NCBI GenBank assembly: GCA_020205615.1
Contig: CM035167.1
Location: 33,148,103 to 33,212,102, forward strand
From: Panax quinquefolius
Taxonomy: Eukaryota; Streptophyta; Magnoliopsida; Apiales; Araliaceae
Direction of reading: 5' to 3'
DNA length: 64,000 nt
Shown: positions 1 to 11,361 of the stretch, piece by piece
How positions within the stretch are numbered: position 1 is the stretch's first letter
Layout of the letters: every line of letters begins with the position of its first letter
Position numbers and translations under genes: made by a program
The notes under the pieces: model-generated
The model's input: only the letters and a program-made list of their open reading frames with translations
What the model was told of the DNA's origin: nothing
Databases searched by the model: none

Positions 1-1
1 T

Positions 2-3000
2 CAGGAGAAATTAGACTTTGAGTTATCTGTGGAAACTCCGTTGGGAGAAACCTTCATTACATCCACTGTTTATAAGTCTTGTTTGGTTCAAATCGGTACC
101 CTTACATTACCTGTCGATCTTATTTCATTGAAAATACTTGAATTTGATGTGATTCTAGGGATTGATTGGTTAACTACTCATCATTCAAAAATTGATTATT
201 TTCATAAGGTTGTTAGCTTTCATATTCATAACCAACCTATTATGCGAATTCAAGCAACCAAACCATTAAAATCAATCACTCATTGTCTCTCTCCATAAAG
301 CTATTCGTTTATTGAAAAAGCTGGATGTCAAGCTTTCTTAGCTCATGTCACGGATGTAAACAAAAATACGTCGATTTTGAATAATATTTCTATTGTTAAT
401 GAATTTCTGACGTATTCCCGAAGAACTTCCCGGCCTACCCCGGGCGTGAAATTGAATTTTGTATCGACCTTGAACCCTAGACAAAACCCATTTCCAAAGC
501 CCCATATCGAATGACTCCTATTGAACTTCAGGAGTTAAAGACTCAACTACAGGAATTGTTAGACATTGGCTTTATTCGTCCTAGTACTTCTGTTTGAGTT
601 GCTCCTGTTCTATTCGTGAAGAAGAAAGATGGGAGTATGTGACTTTGTATTGACTATCGGGAGTTGAATCATGTCACCATCAAAAATAGGTACCCATTGC
701 CACGTATTGATGACCTATTTGACCAGTTACAAGGAGCCAAATTCTTTTCAAAGATTGATCTTCGTTCCGGATATCACCAATGGAAGATTAGAACCGATGA
801 CATTCCAAAGACTGGCTTTCGTAACTCCTATGACGGGCATTATGAATTCCTAGTCATGTCCTTTGGATTGACTAATGCCCCTGCTGCCTTCATGGATATG
901 ATGAACCGAGTATTCAAGGAATATTTGGATCACTTTTTGGTCGTCATTCCAAAAGCCGTGAAGATCATGAGCAACACTTGAGGCTGATACTCCAAAAGCT
1001 TCGTGAATATAAGCTTTATGCCAAGTTGAAGAAATACGAGTTCCGGCTTGAGGAAGTAGCATTCCTTGGGCACGTGGTATCAAGTCATGGAATATCTGTT
1101 GACCTAGCAAAGATTGAAGCTATTCAAATTTGGGAGCAACCTAAATCAGTGACCGAAGTACGTAGCTTTCTAGGCTTAGCTGGTTATTATCGGAGATTCG
1201 TAGAAGGGGTTTCTCGAATCGCTACTCCACTAACTCAGCTGACTCAGATAGATACAAAGTTCGGTTGGAGCAAGGAATGTGAGAAGAGTTTTCAAGAACT
1301 CAAGAGGAGACTCATTTCAGCACCTGTTCTGATAATACCATCTGGTTCAGAGGGATTTGTCATCTACAATGATGCTTCGGGCAAAGGGTTAGGATGTGTT
1401 CTCATGCAACATGGGAAAGTCATAGCCTGTGCCTCACGACAACTCAAAGAATATGAGAGGATTTATCCTACTCATGATCTAGAGTTGGCAGCTGTTGTCT
1501 TAGTACTAAATATTTGGAGGCATTACTTGTATGGGGAGAAAGTGGAGATCTTTACGGATCATAAAAGCCTCAAATATTTCTTCACTCAAAAGGAACTCAA
1601 CATGCGACAACGACGTTGACTTGAACTGTTTAAAGATTATGATCATACCATCCAATACCATCCTGGAAAAGTGAATGTGGTAGCTGACGGATTGAGTAGA
1701 AAATCATATGCGGGTACGAGTGCAATATTGACAACGCAAAGGCCCATTTTGTGTGACTTGCAAAGGATGGAAATAGAGTTAAAGACTCTAGGGACCCATG
1801 TGATGATGGCGAATATAAGAGTAGAACCGACTTTAATTGATAAAGTTAAAGCTGCTCAAGCTACAGACCTGGAACTGATGCATATAAGGAAGAAAATGAA
1901 AGAAGGTGCTATGCCGGAAGCAAGAATCGGTGAAGAAGGAATACTTTGAGGCAACTCCAGACTTTGTGTTCCTAACGACCCTGATTTAAAGTATAAAATC
2001 ATGATGGAGGCGCATAACACACCATTTTCAATCCATCCCGGGAGTACCAAAATGTATCATGATATTCGTCATACATTTTGGTGGAGCAATATGAAGAAAG
2101 AGATAGCGCTGTTTATCTCAAGGTGTCTAACGTGTCAACGAGTCAAGGCGAAGCATCAAGTAACAAAAGGTCCATTACAACCACTTGAAATTCTAGAATG
2201 GAAGTGGGAGCACATTACCATGGATTTCGTTACCGGTCTTCCCAAAGTTTCTCAAGGCATAGATGCGATTTGGGTCATTGTTGATAGATTGACCAAGTCT
2301 GCTCATTTCTTACCGATACGAGAAACTTATACACTTGAACGTCTTGCTCGTATGTATATAAACGAGGTTGTAAGATTTCATGGTATGCCAGTATCCATAG
2401 TTTCTGATCGAGACCCAAGATTCACTTCAAGATTCTGGGTTAGTTTGCAAAAAGCTATGGGCACGGATTTACGATTTAGCTCGGCATATCATCCTCAGAT
2501 GGACGGGCAGTCGGAGAGGACGATTCAAACTCTTGAAGATCTATTAAGACTCTGTGTCCTTGATTTCAAGGGAAGTTGGGACAAGTTCTTATCATTGGTG
2601 GAGTTTTCCTACAACAACAGTTATCAAGCAAGTATTGCATGGCTCCATTCAAGCGTTGTATGGAAGAAAGTGTCATTCTGCGCAAAGATCTTTGGGATGA
2701 GGTGGGTGAGGCAACGTTGTTGGGACCGGAGTTGGTACGTATGACTACTTTAAAAAGATTCAAACGATCCGACAATGTATAAAAACCTCACAAGATCGAC
2801 AAAAGAGTTATGCTGATCTTCATCGAAAGGACGTGGAATTCGATATAGGAGATCATGTGTTGTTATGTGTTGCTCCATGGAAAGGAGTTACGAGATTTGG
2901 AAAGGGAAGAAAGCTCAATCCTCAATTCATCGGCCAATTCTTAATCCTTGATTGAGTAGGAACTGTGGCCTATAGACTCGCTTTACCGCCAAGTATGTCT

Positions 3001-3303
3001 CGTGTTCATAACGTTTTTCACATATCCATGTTACGTAAATATGTGGAAGACCCTAACCACATTATTAAGTTAGAACCGGGCAAAATAGCGGAAGATTTGA
3101 CGTATGAAGAGGTTCCTGTTCAAATCTTGGATAAGAAGGAACATATTCTACGCTCCAAGGTTATACCTCAAGTCAAAGTTTTGTGGAGAAAGCACGATGT
3201 TGAGGAGATGACTTGGGAGTTAGAATCTGAAATGAAATCAAGGTATCCTTACCTCTTTAATATACCAGGTACGTACCCTAATTTCGAGGGAAAAATTTCA
3301 TAA
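2..3303 (+). pseudogene. pol: Broken pol polyprotein of A (PR-RT-RNaseH-IN-chromodomain)
   Basis: The protein would copy element RNA to DNA and integrate it. Seen in order: retropepsin C-terminal part (2-298, with VILGIDWL), RT (511-981, frame shifting to 978-1330; [21 protein letters not shown]), RNase H (about 1330-1700, with [10 protein letters not shown]), integrase (about 1930-2950: zinc finger ending CLTCQRVK, catalytic block with MDFVTGLP, SDRDPRF and [11 protein letters not shown]), and a GPF/chromodomain tail (2965-3303). Breaks: stops at 296, 595, 638 and 1617, a stop near 2953, several frameshifts, and a small deletion near 948 that removes the F-I-D-D catalytic box of RT, as comparison with D shows. 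It cannot be functional. Closest relative in the window is D. Confidence 0.93.
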
Positions 3304-3314
3304 GAAGGGGAGAT
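3302..3314 (+). other. Polypurine tract of A
   Basis: A purine run (aagaaggggaga) lies directly before the TG that starts the 3' LTR and just after the pol stop codon. This is the expected position of the plus-strand primer of a Ty3/gypsy element. Confidence 0.85.
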
Positions 3315-4122
3315 TGTAAAACCCCAACTTTTTGAATAAAGATGAATTTTCTATAAATATTATTTTTGAATATTATGGAGTGAAATTGATATAATGTTAT
3401 AGTTGTGGGTAATATTTATAAATTTTGCAAAGTACGCAAGTTGTTATATAATATTTGATTGGTCGAGGAATATTCGCTTTAACAGGAATATTCGTGACAT
3501 GCAAGACAATCATTGGTGGACCCTAATAGAACGGAATTATTGTCGATTGAAAAAATGACAAAAATACTTTTATGAAAATAATGGCGGAAGTTTTACCGTT
3601 AATCTGTTGAAACACCCGGTGTTAAAAAATACATATAATATGCGTGGTTGCATAAGAGCACACTGTATTGATTATTGATGCTTACGTGATAAGTCACTCA
3701 GCTTTTGTTGGTATTATTAATGTAATAATACATAAAATCTTTTATATAAAATGTAATACTTTTATAAAGTTATTCTATAAATAGAATATATTATATTCTA
3801 TTATGCATAGTCGTATAGTGTCTCGTGATAGTGTTTTGCATAGTAAAATCTTTTTATATAAAACAAAATACTTTTATAAAGTTATCTGCTTTATTAGACA
3901 ATAATTAGAATATATTATATTTTATTATGCATAGTGTTTGCATAAGGCACGTATATAAGGTGTTTGCATAGTAAAATCTTTTATAAAGTTATTCGTTTTA
4001 TTAGATTATAAATAGAATATATTATATTTTATTTAAAAGATTTTGCTTTAAATATGGACCGTTAGATTAAAGTAAATCAATCTGGACCGTTCATAAGTTA
4101 GTTACTATGCAGTCCATTTTTC

Positions 4123-4130
4123 TATAAATA
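4123..4130 (+). promoter_or_regulatory. TATA box of LTR A
   Basis: TATAAATA, followed about 60 bp later by a GAGAGAAA-rich stretch, is the usual plant LTR core-promoter layout. The same octamer stands at equivalent places in the A', D, F and C LTRs. Transcription from it would start near 4155 (inferred). Confidence 0.6.
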
Positions 4131-4319
4131 GAAGCTCATTCCTTCATAATTTTCTTACGAATTCACTGAAACTTTAGAGAGAAAAACTATAGAGAGAAAG
4201 AAGAAAAGTGTTCAACTACTTCACTACTTATATATCCAGTACTCTTCTTCTTAAGGTAGGGAATATTATTTGTTGTACTCATAAGGGGTATTCTTTCTTT
4301 CTTACTCATGAAGAGAACT

Positions 4320-4745
4320 TCTGTTATTCCATTCTTTATTATTCTGTTGGAATAACCTGTATACGCGGGATACCCTATACTTGGTAAAATTCTTCTGTTA
4401 TTTAATTCTTTATTATTCTATTGGAATATCCTGTCTCATGCATGCGCTTTACGGACCGATTTCCGCCTTTATTATTATTCGCTGGAATATCCTCGTCTGT
4501 GTGTTTTTTACGTCGGACCGGTTCCGTCTTTATTGGTATTCTCGTTAGAATAACTCTGCGCTATCTGCAATCCGCATGCATGATGATTTCGTTATTATTC
4601 CATTATTTATTATTCTTTGGAATATCCGCTTGCAGGTGATTTTCACCGACTTCGGTTCCGTTAATTATTATTCGCTGGAATAACTCGTCTATGCGCGGCA
4701 ATCTGCATGCATGGTGATTTCTTTTGTTATTCCATTCGTTATTAT
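4320..4745 (+). repeat. GAATA/TATTC imperfect repeat block in LTR A
   Basis: At least six imperfect units combine TTATTATTC with GGAATAAC or GGAATATCC, many forming short inverted repeats (ATTATTCGCTGGAATAAC). Two units also carry a CTGCATGCATG stretch. It lies just downstream of the inferred transcription start. A' and D have GAATA-rich repeats in the same part of the LTR, but with different unit sequence and length. Confidence 0.7.
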
Positions 4746-5771
4746 ACTCAATTGGTTAAAGTTTTGACTTCTATACTCCATGAAATTAGTGGAATATTCT
4801 TGATATTTGCGCTTCATCCAGTATCTTTTCATGGAAATATTCTTCTGAGCATTCTTGAATTTTACTCTACAAAGCAGTATCATGTTGACAATCTGGACGT
4901 TATTAGTTCCTGGATAAATTAATTCTTTAACTTTTTTTATTAAATTCTTATATCATTGTCATCATCCTCATGTTTATATTTTGTTGAAAGTCATCTGTGG
5001 CCGGTAGTGCATGGATGGATTTGGTATGATTATGACTAGGGATTATTCGGTGTAATCATGACCGTAATGTTAGAAATGATGTGGTCAAAGTCCTCATTGG
5101 CCCGTAGTGCATTGATGGATAGTTGTTGGCATGATCATGACCATTAATGAATACACAAATATTCTTGGCCCGTAGTGCATGGATAATTGTGGTCGTGATA
5201 CTAAAGAATATCCTCGGTCAGTAGTCAGGGGGTGATTCGATGATGTGGATTATTTATTGTCGAGTCTCAAATGATAAAAGTCATGAAAAACCTTTTAAAT
5301 CATAGAAGATTGTAGATTTTATTCTCTACTTGACTCTTCTAATGGATTGCTTGTTTCAAGCTTCTGATTAAACTTGATGTTTGTTATATTGTATCGGTTT
5401 AACATCTGTTTTAAGGCTAATGATAATTTATTCGCATTATCTTAGTCATAATATTTGTTCTTGGGCTAGTTGAGCTCACCCTTTTCTTTCACTTTGTTCT
5501 CTTGTGAAATGAGAATGTAGCTAGGATTTAGCCTGGGGAATGGAGTGATGGTCCGAATGATAGTATTAGCTAGTAGTCCTCACTATTCTGTTAAATAGTG
5601 TGACAATAAATGTAATGAGGACTCATTCTGAGAGTGAATATTACCTAGAAGATAGTATTTGTATTTAAACTCACAGCTCTCTTATTGTATAATTAAGATT
5701 GTATTTATGTTCTGTACCATGTATTTGGCGACTCAGAATAGGTAATGTATACCTATTTTGGGGGCGTCACA

Positions 5772-6506
5772 AATTATATGTATTTCAATTCCCAAATGAA
5801 CAACTCTGAATAAATGCAAATTAGAAACTACTTTCTAATTTCATTTAACCTTGGCCAGGGATTCCTGGGTTGTCATTTATTGAATCACATAAGACATTTC
5901 TCTTCTTTTACTAGAAGTGGTAGATTCTATATTGATCATTCATTATCTCCATATATAACTTATTACACCCAAGCATACCATTTGGCATACCCTAAGGGTC
6001 TTAAGGAATAAGTCAAAATGTAATTCATTACACATAAGATACTATGATGATCTCAAGTCTAATAATCATTTGTACTACTATCACTATAGGAATTCCTATT
6101 GATAAGCAAGTAAAACTCCATTAGGTATTCCTTAGCGAGTCACGTTCAGTGAACTTATTCTCCAATAAGCACACAAATGATCATGAGATCAATCATTCTC
6201 ATCTAATGAGCAAGAAACATATATATCAATCTATCCGAATTCATTAATCCCTTTTTTAGTAATCCATTGATTGAGAACATTTTTGTTTTAAGCTATCTAA
6301 GAATTTAGATCTCATTAGCATGATCTCATCATGATTCTAAAAGCATTGCTTAAAATTATGGGTTTATCACATATTATTAAAACAACACCATGTAGATAAT
6401 TAAATACCTTTAATAAATAATTCTTTTATTAATAAATAAATAAGATTGATTAAAAAGTATATGCTTTATCATCATACATGATTGGCTTGTATGCATACTA
6501 CTTTCA
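5772..6506 (-). repeat. Partial copia LTR K (C family), minus strand
   Basis: The reverse complement of this stretch closely matches the first ~770 bp of the C LTR (50669 onward and 57986 onward), including the start TGAAAGTAGTATGC. It ends on the left exactly at the A insertion; the rest of K must lie beyond A, outside the window. K may be a solo LTR or the 5' LTR of a longer element. Its start at 6506 abuts Athila-type sequence, so K inserted into J. Confidence 0.85.
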
Positions 6507-7096
6507 ACAAATACTAACTAAATGCAACACAATAAACAATAACATAAATACTATTTTTGTGATTTTCCATTTTTCATTTTTTTATGTGACTCAACTCAAA
6601 ACGAAAAACAAAAAAACCATTATTTACAAACTAAACTACAAAGACTAAATTCTACTATATTAACGATGCAACTAACATGCAATGTAAACATGGACTAATA
6701 AATGCAAAAACTAAACTAACACATGCAAAATGACATTTGACATACACAAAACTAAACATTAAACACATGCACATATACCCCAAACTTAAATCTAACAATG
6801 TCCTCATTGTTAAGAATATTGCAATAAAGCACAAGAGGACTTCGTTTTATCGGCTAAGCAGAAGGTGGCACCTCCTTAACATCTGAATCTGATGGTGGAT
6901 ATGCAGGCAGTGGTTGTGGACTGGGGAACTGGATCTGGTCAGTAGCAACATAGTTTAGTTAAGAAAATGCCTCAGTTAATGATGCGTTAAGGGTGTTTTG
7001 AGTGGCAAAGGCGTGGCCCTGTCGTGCTATAATCCTTTTCAACTTTCTATCTTCAAGTCCATCTCGAGCATCAATGTGGCACTATATGCTTCAAAA

Positions 7097-8072
7097 TTAA
7101 GTGTTGAACATATATTTAGTTGGCCTAGAAGCACCAGGTGCAACCTCATCTTTTGACATCTCATCAGCTTTAAACTCTTCATCCCCTGAACTCTCTTCGG
7201 CTTCCTCCTCCTCTGGAGCATTTTGAATCATGAACCCCAACCCTCGAGGATGTGACTCACCCCCAGTCCAGACCGAATATCGTACAATGAGTCGTGGGTC
7301 TAGCAACTATAGGGGCTGCTGCACTGGCTCATCTGTTGCCCATATTACACCTGACTGATGACATAATCCATATATCAATGATGGGTGAGGCAACCCCCCA
7401 GAAAATGGGCCTCGTAGATAGTGCCGGATAGAGAAACTAATGATAGCCCCAATATCAATGTTAAAATCCTTCAAAATAGTGTAAAACAGCAACACTTTCT
7501 CTTTTATAACTTAACTTGTATGCGTGATTGGGAATAACTTCGCACATAGGAAGGCATACCAAATTTTCCTTTATAGACTTAAGTCTTTGCTCATAAACAA
7601 AGTTCATGCTTTCTTGCCCTTAACCCATGTTGTACCCGACTTTGAAATTAGAGTCAAGATTTGATCATAGTCAGGATTGTTGTCACACAACTGTGCATAC
7701 TGGCATAGGGTTGGGGCCCTCACATTGTAGAACTCATTTATTGCTTCAGGACCAAACGAGACTTTTTTCCTCTGAAGAATGCAATGAATGGTGCCTTGTC
7801 CTCGCATTCAAGTAGAATTCCTTCATTACTGTTACCACCACTAGGTCCGGTTAGTCTGTGAATGAGTCCCATCATTGCTCATGAATTTGATGCTTCGTCT
7901 GACCATCGAATGACTCCAGCCTCAAGCCACCCTCGGGTGTCAGTGCCTTTGGGGATAGGTAATCAAATTTGACTGCAACCAGGGCACTGACAAATTTTTG
8001 CTACTCGAAACTTCGTGTGGGAAGTGAGGACCCTTCACCCCTTTGTTGCTTAACTGATGTCTTTGGTGCCAT
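7097..8072 (-). pseudogene. Athila-associated 'plant transposon protein'-like ORF, broken
   Basis: An ORF-like region starts at ATG 8072 (minus strand) with MAPKTSVKQQ and continues through segments around 7604-7807 (SFGPEAINEFYNV), 7307-7495 and 7097-7306, the last with an acidic tail (EEEEAEESSGDEE). Several stops break it. The 'V.F.PEAINE.Y' pattern resembles the putative plant transposon protein domain found in ORFs of Athila-like elements. That family match is from memory of the pattern, not a search. The position just upstream of the Athila 3' UTR block fits the extra 3' ORF of Athila elements, sometimes called env-like. Function unknown. Confidence 0.55.
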
Positions 8073-8375
8073 ACTGTATCAATCCAAGCCAAATTCCCCC
8101 AAACGTTTTACTTGGGCGTTTCGTCGAGCACTTAGCTTTTATGAAACCTAAAAAAACTAATATATGCTACCAAATTGAGCACAACTATCAAGTATGTTGA
8201 AAACCCACAAATAGTGCGTACCCACAGTCCAATTATTTGTAGGTGTTTAATAGACACTATTTCTGCCCCAATTGCAGAACCTTCTCCACTTTTTGCTATT
8301 CTCCTTTGTAGAAAACCCTAATTGTTATGATGAAGATCTGAAATTTGTTGTGTATTTGGGTAATTGTAGTTGAAG

Positions 8376-8383
8376 TTTATATA
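8376..8383 (-). promoter_or_regulatory. Possible TATA box upstream of the J ORF
   Basis: Minus-strand TATATAAA lies about 300 bp before the ATG at 8072 and is followed by an AC-rich leader with TTAGGGTTTT, a plant 5'-UTR-like stretch. It could drive the extra ORF from an internal promoter, or be chance in AT-rich DNA. Confidence 0.3.
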
Positions 8384-8524
8384 GAAGTGTAAGAAATGGC
8401 TAAATTTAGTGGGTAGTGGGAGGTTTTAGGAAGAAATCGTGGGATTGAGGGGTTTTATTCTTCGGTTATGTGAGAGAGAAGTAGGGGAGGCACGACCTGA
8501 AGATGGGTTTTTAAAAACTGATAC

Positions 8525-8690
8525 ATGCGACCCCCACCGGGGCAGGCATCTTTTTAACTTTAAACCCCTGTTGGGGTGGGATATGGTTGAGAACCCCCTC
8601 GATGTGGTGGGTAAGAACAGAGAGCACCCCCACCGGAGCAGGTGTGCCAGGCTTAGTTTGGGCCCGCTGGGGCGGGGTACTATTTCCTGC
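8525..8690. repeat. Cluster of GC-rich, partly palindromic repeats
   Basis: Five imperfect copies of a C4-G4 type unit (such as CCCCCACCGGGGCAGG, CCCCTGTTGGGGTGGG, CCCCCACCGGAGCAGG, CCCGCTGGGGCGGGG) sit in an otherwise AT-rich surround. Each could form a short hairpin. Closely similar units occur in the LTRs of I (about 9040) and H (about 13768 and 13793). Open frames on both strands here come from low stop-codon density in GC-rich DNA, not from a gene. Confidence 0.7.
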
Positions 8691-8838
8691 ATAAACTTTG
8701 ATTTTCTGCTGTTTTGTCCCGCACGCATGTAAAACTTTATTCTCAATACCTGAAATCCAATAAAACCCAAAATTAAAGTTAATCACATGGAGATTGAGCA
8801 AGAACGTTGTGATTAACAAATAATTACTAACTACTACA

Positions 8839-10187
8839 TGATGAGTTTGTTTTATACCTACGAATCGACCTCTAATTCGAGCTTAAACTGTGTTAATTCT
8901 ATGTTTTTATGTTTTGTTTTTACTTGTTTAGTGTTATTTTGTGTTTAGGTGTGGTGGCGTGGCAATTGGACTTATAAGGGGAATTCATGGCAAAAGTTTG
9001 CAAGATTAGGAGCTAAATTGGACAAATAGTAGAATGGTAGCCCGCCGGGGCGGGGTTACGGGAAAGCCAGTGTCCTGTTCCTTTCGAACTGCTGCAACAA
9101 TGTGAAGGCTAGAGATTGGAATGGCTTGGAACTCAAGTGTGCATGAAATTAGAGTCAAAATACGTTTCTTGGCTTATAATTAACAAAAAAAACAACAAGA
9201 TTGAATCTTGATACAAGCAATTAACATCTTTGAAGCTAATTTTTGAGCGAGAGCATTGGAGGAAGATTTTGAAGGAGATTTCACTATAATTACAGACTGA
9301 GGCTAGAGAGAAGGGTGGTTTTGGATTCATTCTCTTTCTTTAGTTTATTATTTATAATTGGGATGATGTTTACTTTAATTAATTTAGTTTTTAATTCATC
9401 AATGATGAACTAAATTACTTTTTAGGCTTATAACGGATCTTTCGGTGGAATGATGATTATGTAATCTTTGATTTTCAGTTTAATAAGCTATTCTTCAGTT
9501 TATCTATATTAATTTGTGTTTGAATTTATGAATTTCTTGATCACCAATTTTTTGTGGACTTGTATGGATTCGTGAGAGGAAATATAAGTCTAGACCTAGT
9601 TAATATAGCATGTGTTCTTGAATTCTATGATTGATTGGAATCTTGATTTACGTTAGGGTAGAGATATGCCTAGCATCACATGTAATCAAATAGAGAAATT
9701 GAATTTAAACATTCTTTGATTGCAATTCACATAGAGATATAGTGAATTAGTTAATTAAGGTGTTTAACTTAGTTCTATCTAATTTATGGATTTAAGTTAA
9801 TACGGTATTAGTGCATCGAGAGATGGCTAGTTCTACTTGAGTGTTCTTGATTAATAAACTAGGATACTAAATTAAACTGGAATAAAGGGTAATAATTAGA
9901 GTGATACCCGGGGTGAAGTTATAAGCCTAATTCTCTAATAATTGTTTGATATTTTAGTTTTTAGGGTTAGTTGATTGTTTGGTATTTTTAGTATTTTTAA
10001 CATATTTAGTTTTCATAGTTATATTTCTTAAATTGGATAGTTTAATAAAATTGAGATTAATAGGAAGTTGATAATTGCGGTGGTTAATTTCTTGCAAATC
10101 TCTATGGGAACGATACTTTACTTACTATAATATTACTTGTTGACCACGTATACTTGCGTGTTGTGCATATTTAGATTTTACCCAACA
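8839..10187 (+). repeat. 5' LTR of I (Athila type)
   Basis: Begins TGATGAGTTTGTTTTATACC and ends CCCAACA just before the primer-binding site. It is collinear with the H LTR, sharing 'cacatagagatatagtgaat' (near 9729 and 14563), the 'gttgaccac.tatacttgcgtg' end block and a GC-rich unit near 9040, but is clearly diverged from it. No coding content. Confidence 0.82.
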
Positions 10188-10193
10188 AGTGTT

Positions 10194-10211
10194 TGGCGCA
10201 GTTGTCGGGGA
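10194..10211 (+). other. Primer-binding site of I (Athila, tRNA-Asp-like)
   Basis: TGGCGCAGTTGTCGGGGA lies 6 nt after the LTR end. It corresponds to the Athila primer site (consensus like TGGCGCCGTTGCCGGGGA, complementary to tRNA-Asp) with two changes. Confidence 0.85.
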
Positions 10212-10323
10212 ATTAGTTTAATATTTTTGTGCCAATATTAGCTTTAATCAAATTAGTCTTAATTTTAATAATTTTTTTCTTTTTATTTAATTCTCTTCCT
10301 ATTTTTCTTTCTTTTCAAGTACA

Positions 10324-11361
10324 ATGGATGGATGCAAGTATCAATGGCCATATACCAATATGACTCCACCAAGGGACACATGAATTGATGGACTAAATGC
10401 AGTTTTTTCATTGTCAGCACAAATTGAAACACTTTCGAAGAGGTTGGATATTATTGCAGCCCAACGTATCCAAAAGATCATAGTAAATTGTAATTATTGT
10501 GCTGGCAATCATCCGAGTCTACAATGCATCATAAAATTTGGATCAATACAATATGGGAGTGATTACATCAACAACTATTCTTATCCCTGTTCTCATCAAG
10601 TTTGGGGGTATCACCTAGATGCACCATGGAGCTATAACTATCAAGACCAATAATATGCTCCAAATCCTATATACACTTCAAAATTCTCATGTCAACTTCC
10701 ATTGCAAGAAGAAAAATCAAATTTGGAGGAATTCATGTCAAAGCTCATAGCAAACCAAGAGGAGAGGATGATGAGTCAAGAAATATCGAGCCACAATCTT
10801 CAGCAACAGATGGAACAACTCATCACCACTTCAACCCATGGTCTTCAATACATGGATTCCAAAAATGAGACAGATAATTCAGGGGTGGTGGAATTATTGT
10901 CCAAATTTGTAGCATCAAATGAGGAGAGGAGGATTAATCAAGAGCGATCAATTTAGAATCTTCAGAGTAAGATAGATCAAATGTTCAAAGCCTTGAACAA
11001 CTGTCTTCAATATAATTGGTGTTATGACATGGATTCCGAGATTGACGAAGTGCCCGAACCAAATCTACAACTAGATGAGACACGAGATGTTGAAAAAGAA
11101 AAGACAAATAGGGATAATGAAAATAATGTCGGTGAAGAACTAACTATGATTACCAACGAGGATGGGCTAATGTTATTACTGCCCCAAGTTCCTTCTCCGC
11201 CACAGATCAAGGGTCCAGTTAGATTTGCAAAATCGTGCCTGCTTGGTAGTCATCTCGTCGGCAAGGCTCTTTATGACATGAGAGCTAGTACAAATCTAAA
11301 GCCATGGTGGGATGAGGAGGAGAAGATAGAAGTAGAGCCTGTTGTGCTTCCCAAGCCTTAA
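10324..11361 (+). pseudogene. gag: gag-PR fusion ORF of element I, three in-frame stops
   Basis: One reading frame of 346 codons starts MDGCKYQWPY and is interrupted only by stops at 10381, 10651 and 10954, with no frameshift. It shows a zinc-knuckle-like motif (CNYCAGNHPSLQC), a glutamine-rich probably coiled-coil stretch with two similar NQEERM/NEERRINQE segments, an acidic linker, and a segment ending ALYDMRASTNLKP. The last corresponds to the Athila retropepsin active site region, where the expected D-L-G-A is replaced by D-M-R-A. The gag N-terminal domain and all of pol are missing. That such a shortened ORF kept its frame suggests it was once propagated in this form. Confidence 0.7.

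Larger units (their letters stand above)
1..5771 (+). mobile_element. Element A: 3' part of a Tekay-type Ty3/gypsy chromovirus
   Basis: This is the right-hand part of an LTR retrotransposon whose 5' LTR and gag lie left of the window. The order protease, reverse transcriptase, RNase H, integrase, chromodomain, polypurine tract, 3' LTR is the Ty3/gypsy chromovirus order. Its right edge, ending in CACA, abuts the interior of a minus-strand copia LTR (K), so A inserted into K. The left target-site duplication is outside the window. Protein and LTR-end similarity group A with D and A'. Confidence 0.93.
3315..5771 (+). repeat. 3' LTR of A (2457 bp)
   Basis: Starts TGTAAAACCCC after the polypurine tract and ends GGGGGCGTCACA at the K junction. 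Its end matches the ends of the A' (32523) and D (43373) LTRs, showing one LTR superfamily. It contains a TATA box near 4123, a GAATA-rich repeat block (about 4320-4745), three spaced copies of a GTAGTGCATGGAT motif (about 4998-5180), and the GCTCACCCTT motif at 5474, 297 bp before the LTR end. Confidence 0.93.
6507..8838 (-). mobile_element. Element J: antisense Athila-type remnant
   Basis: Read on the minus strand, the stretch 6776-6814 gives the conserved Athila 3' UTR block 'gaggacattgtt...ttaagtttgggg', the same as seen at 11911-11942 in element I. Upstream on the minus strand is a ~975-bp broken ORF (7097-8072), then a leader with a TATA box and a GC-rich repeat cluster. No gag, RT or integrase is visible. 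The right edge is the start of I's LTR at 8839. 6507-6775 holds no gene: AT-rich 3' UTR-like sequence. Confidence 0.65.

Noticed and set aside
8426..8819. Overlapping open frames on both strands in the GC-rich patch
   Set aside because: They arise from low stop-codon density in GC repeats. The translations are low-complexity and show no domain.
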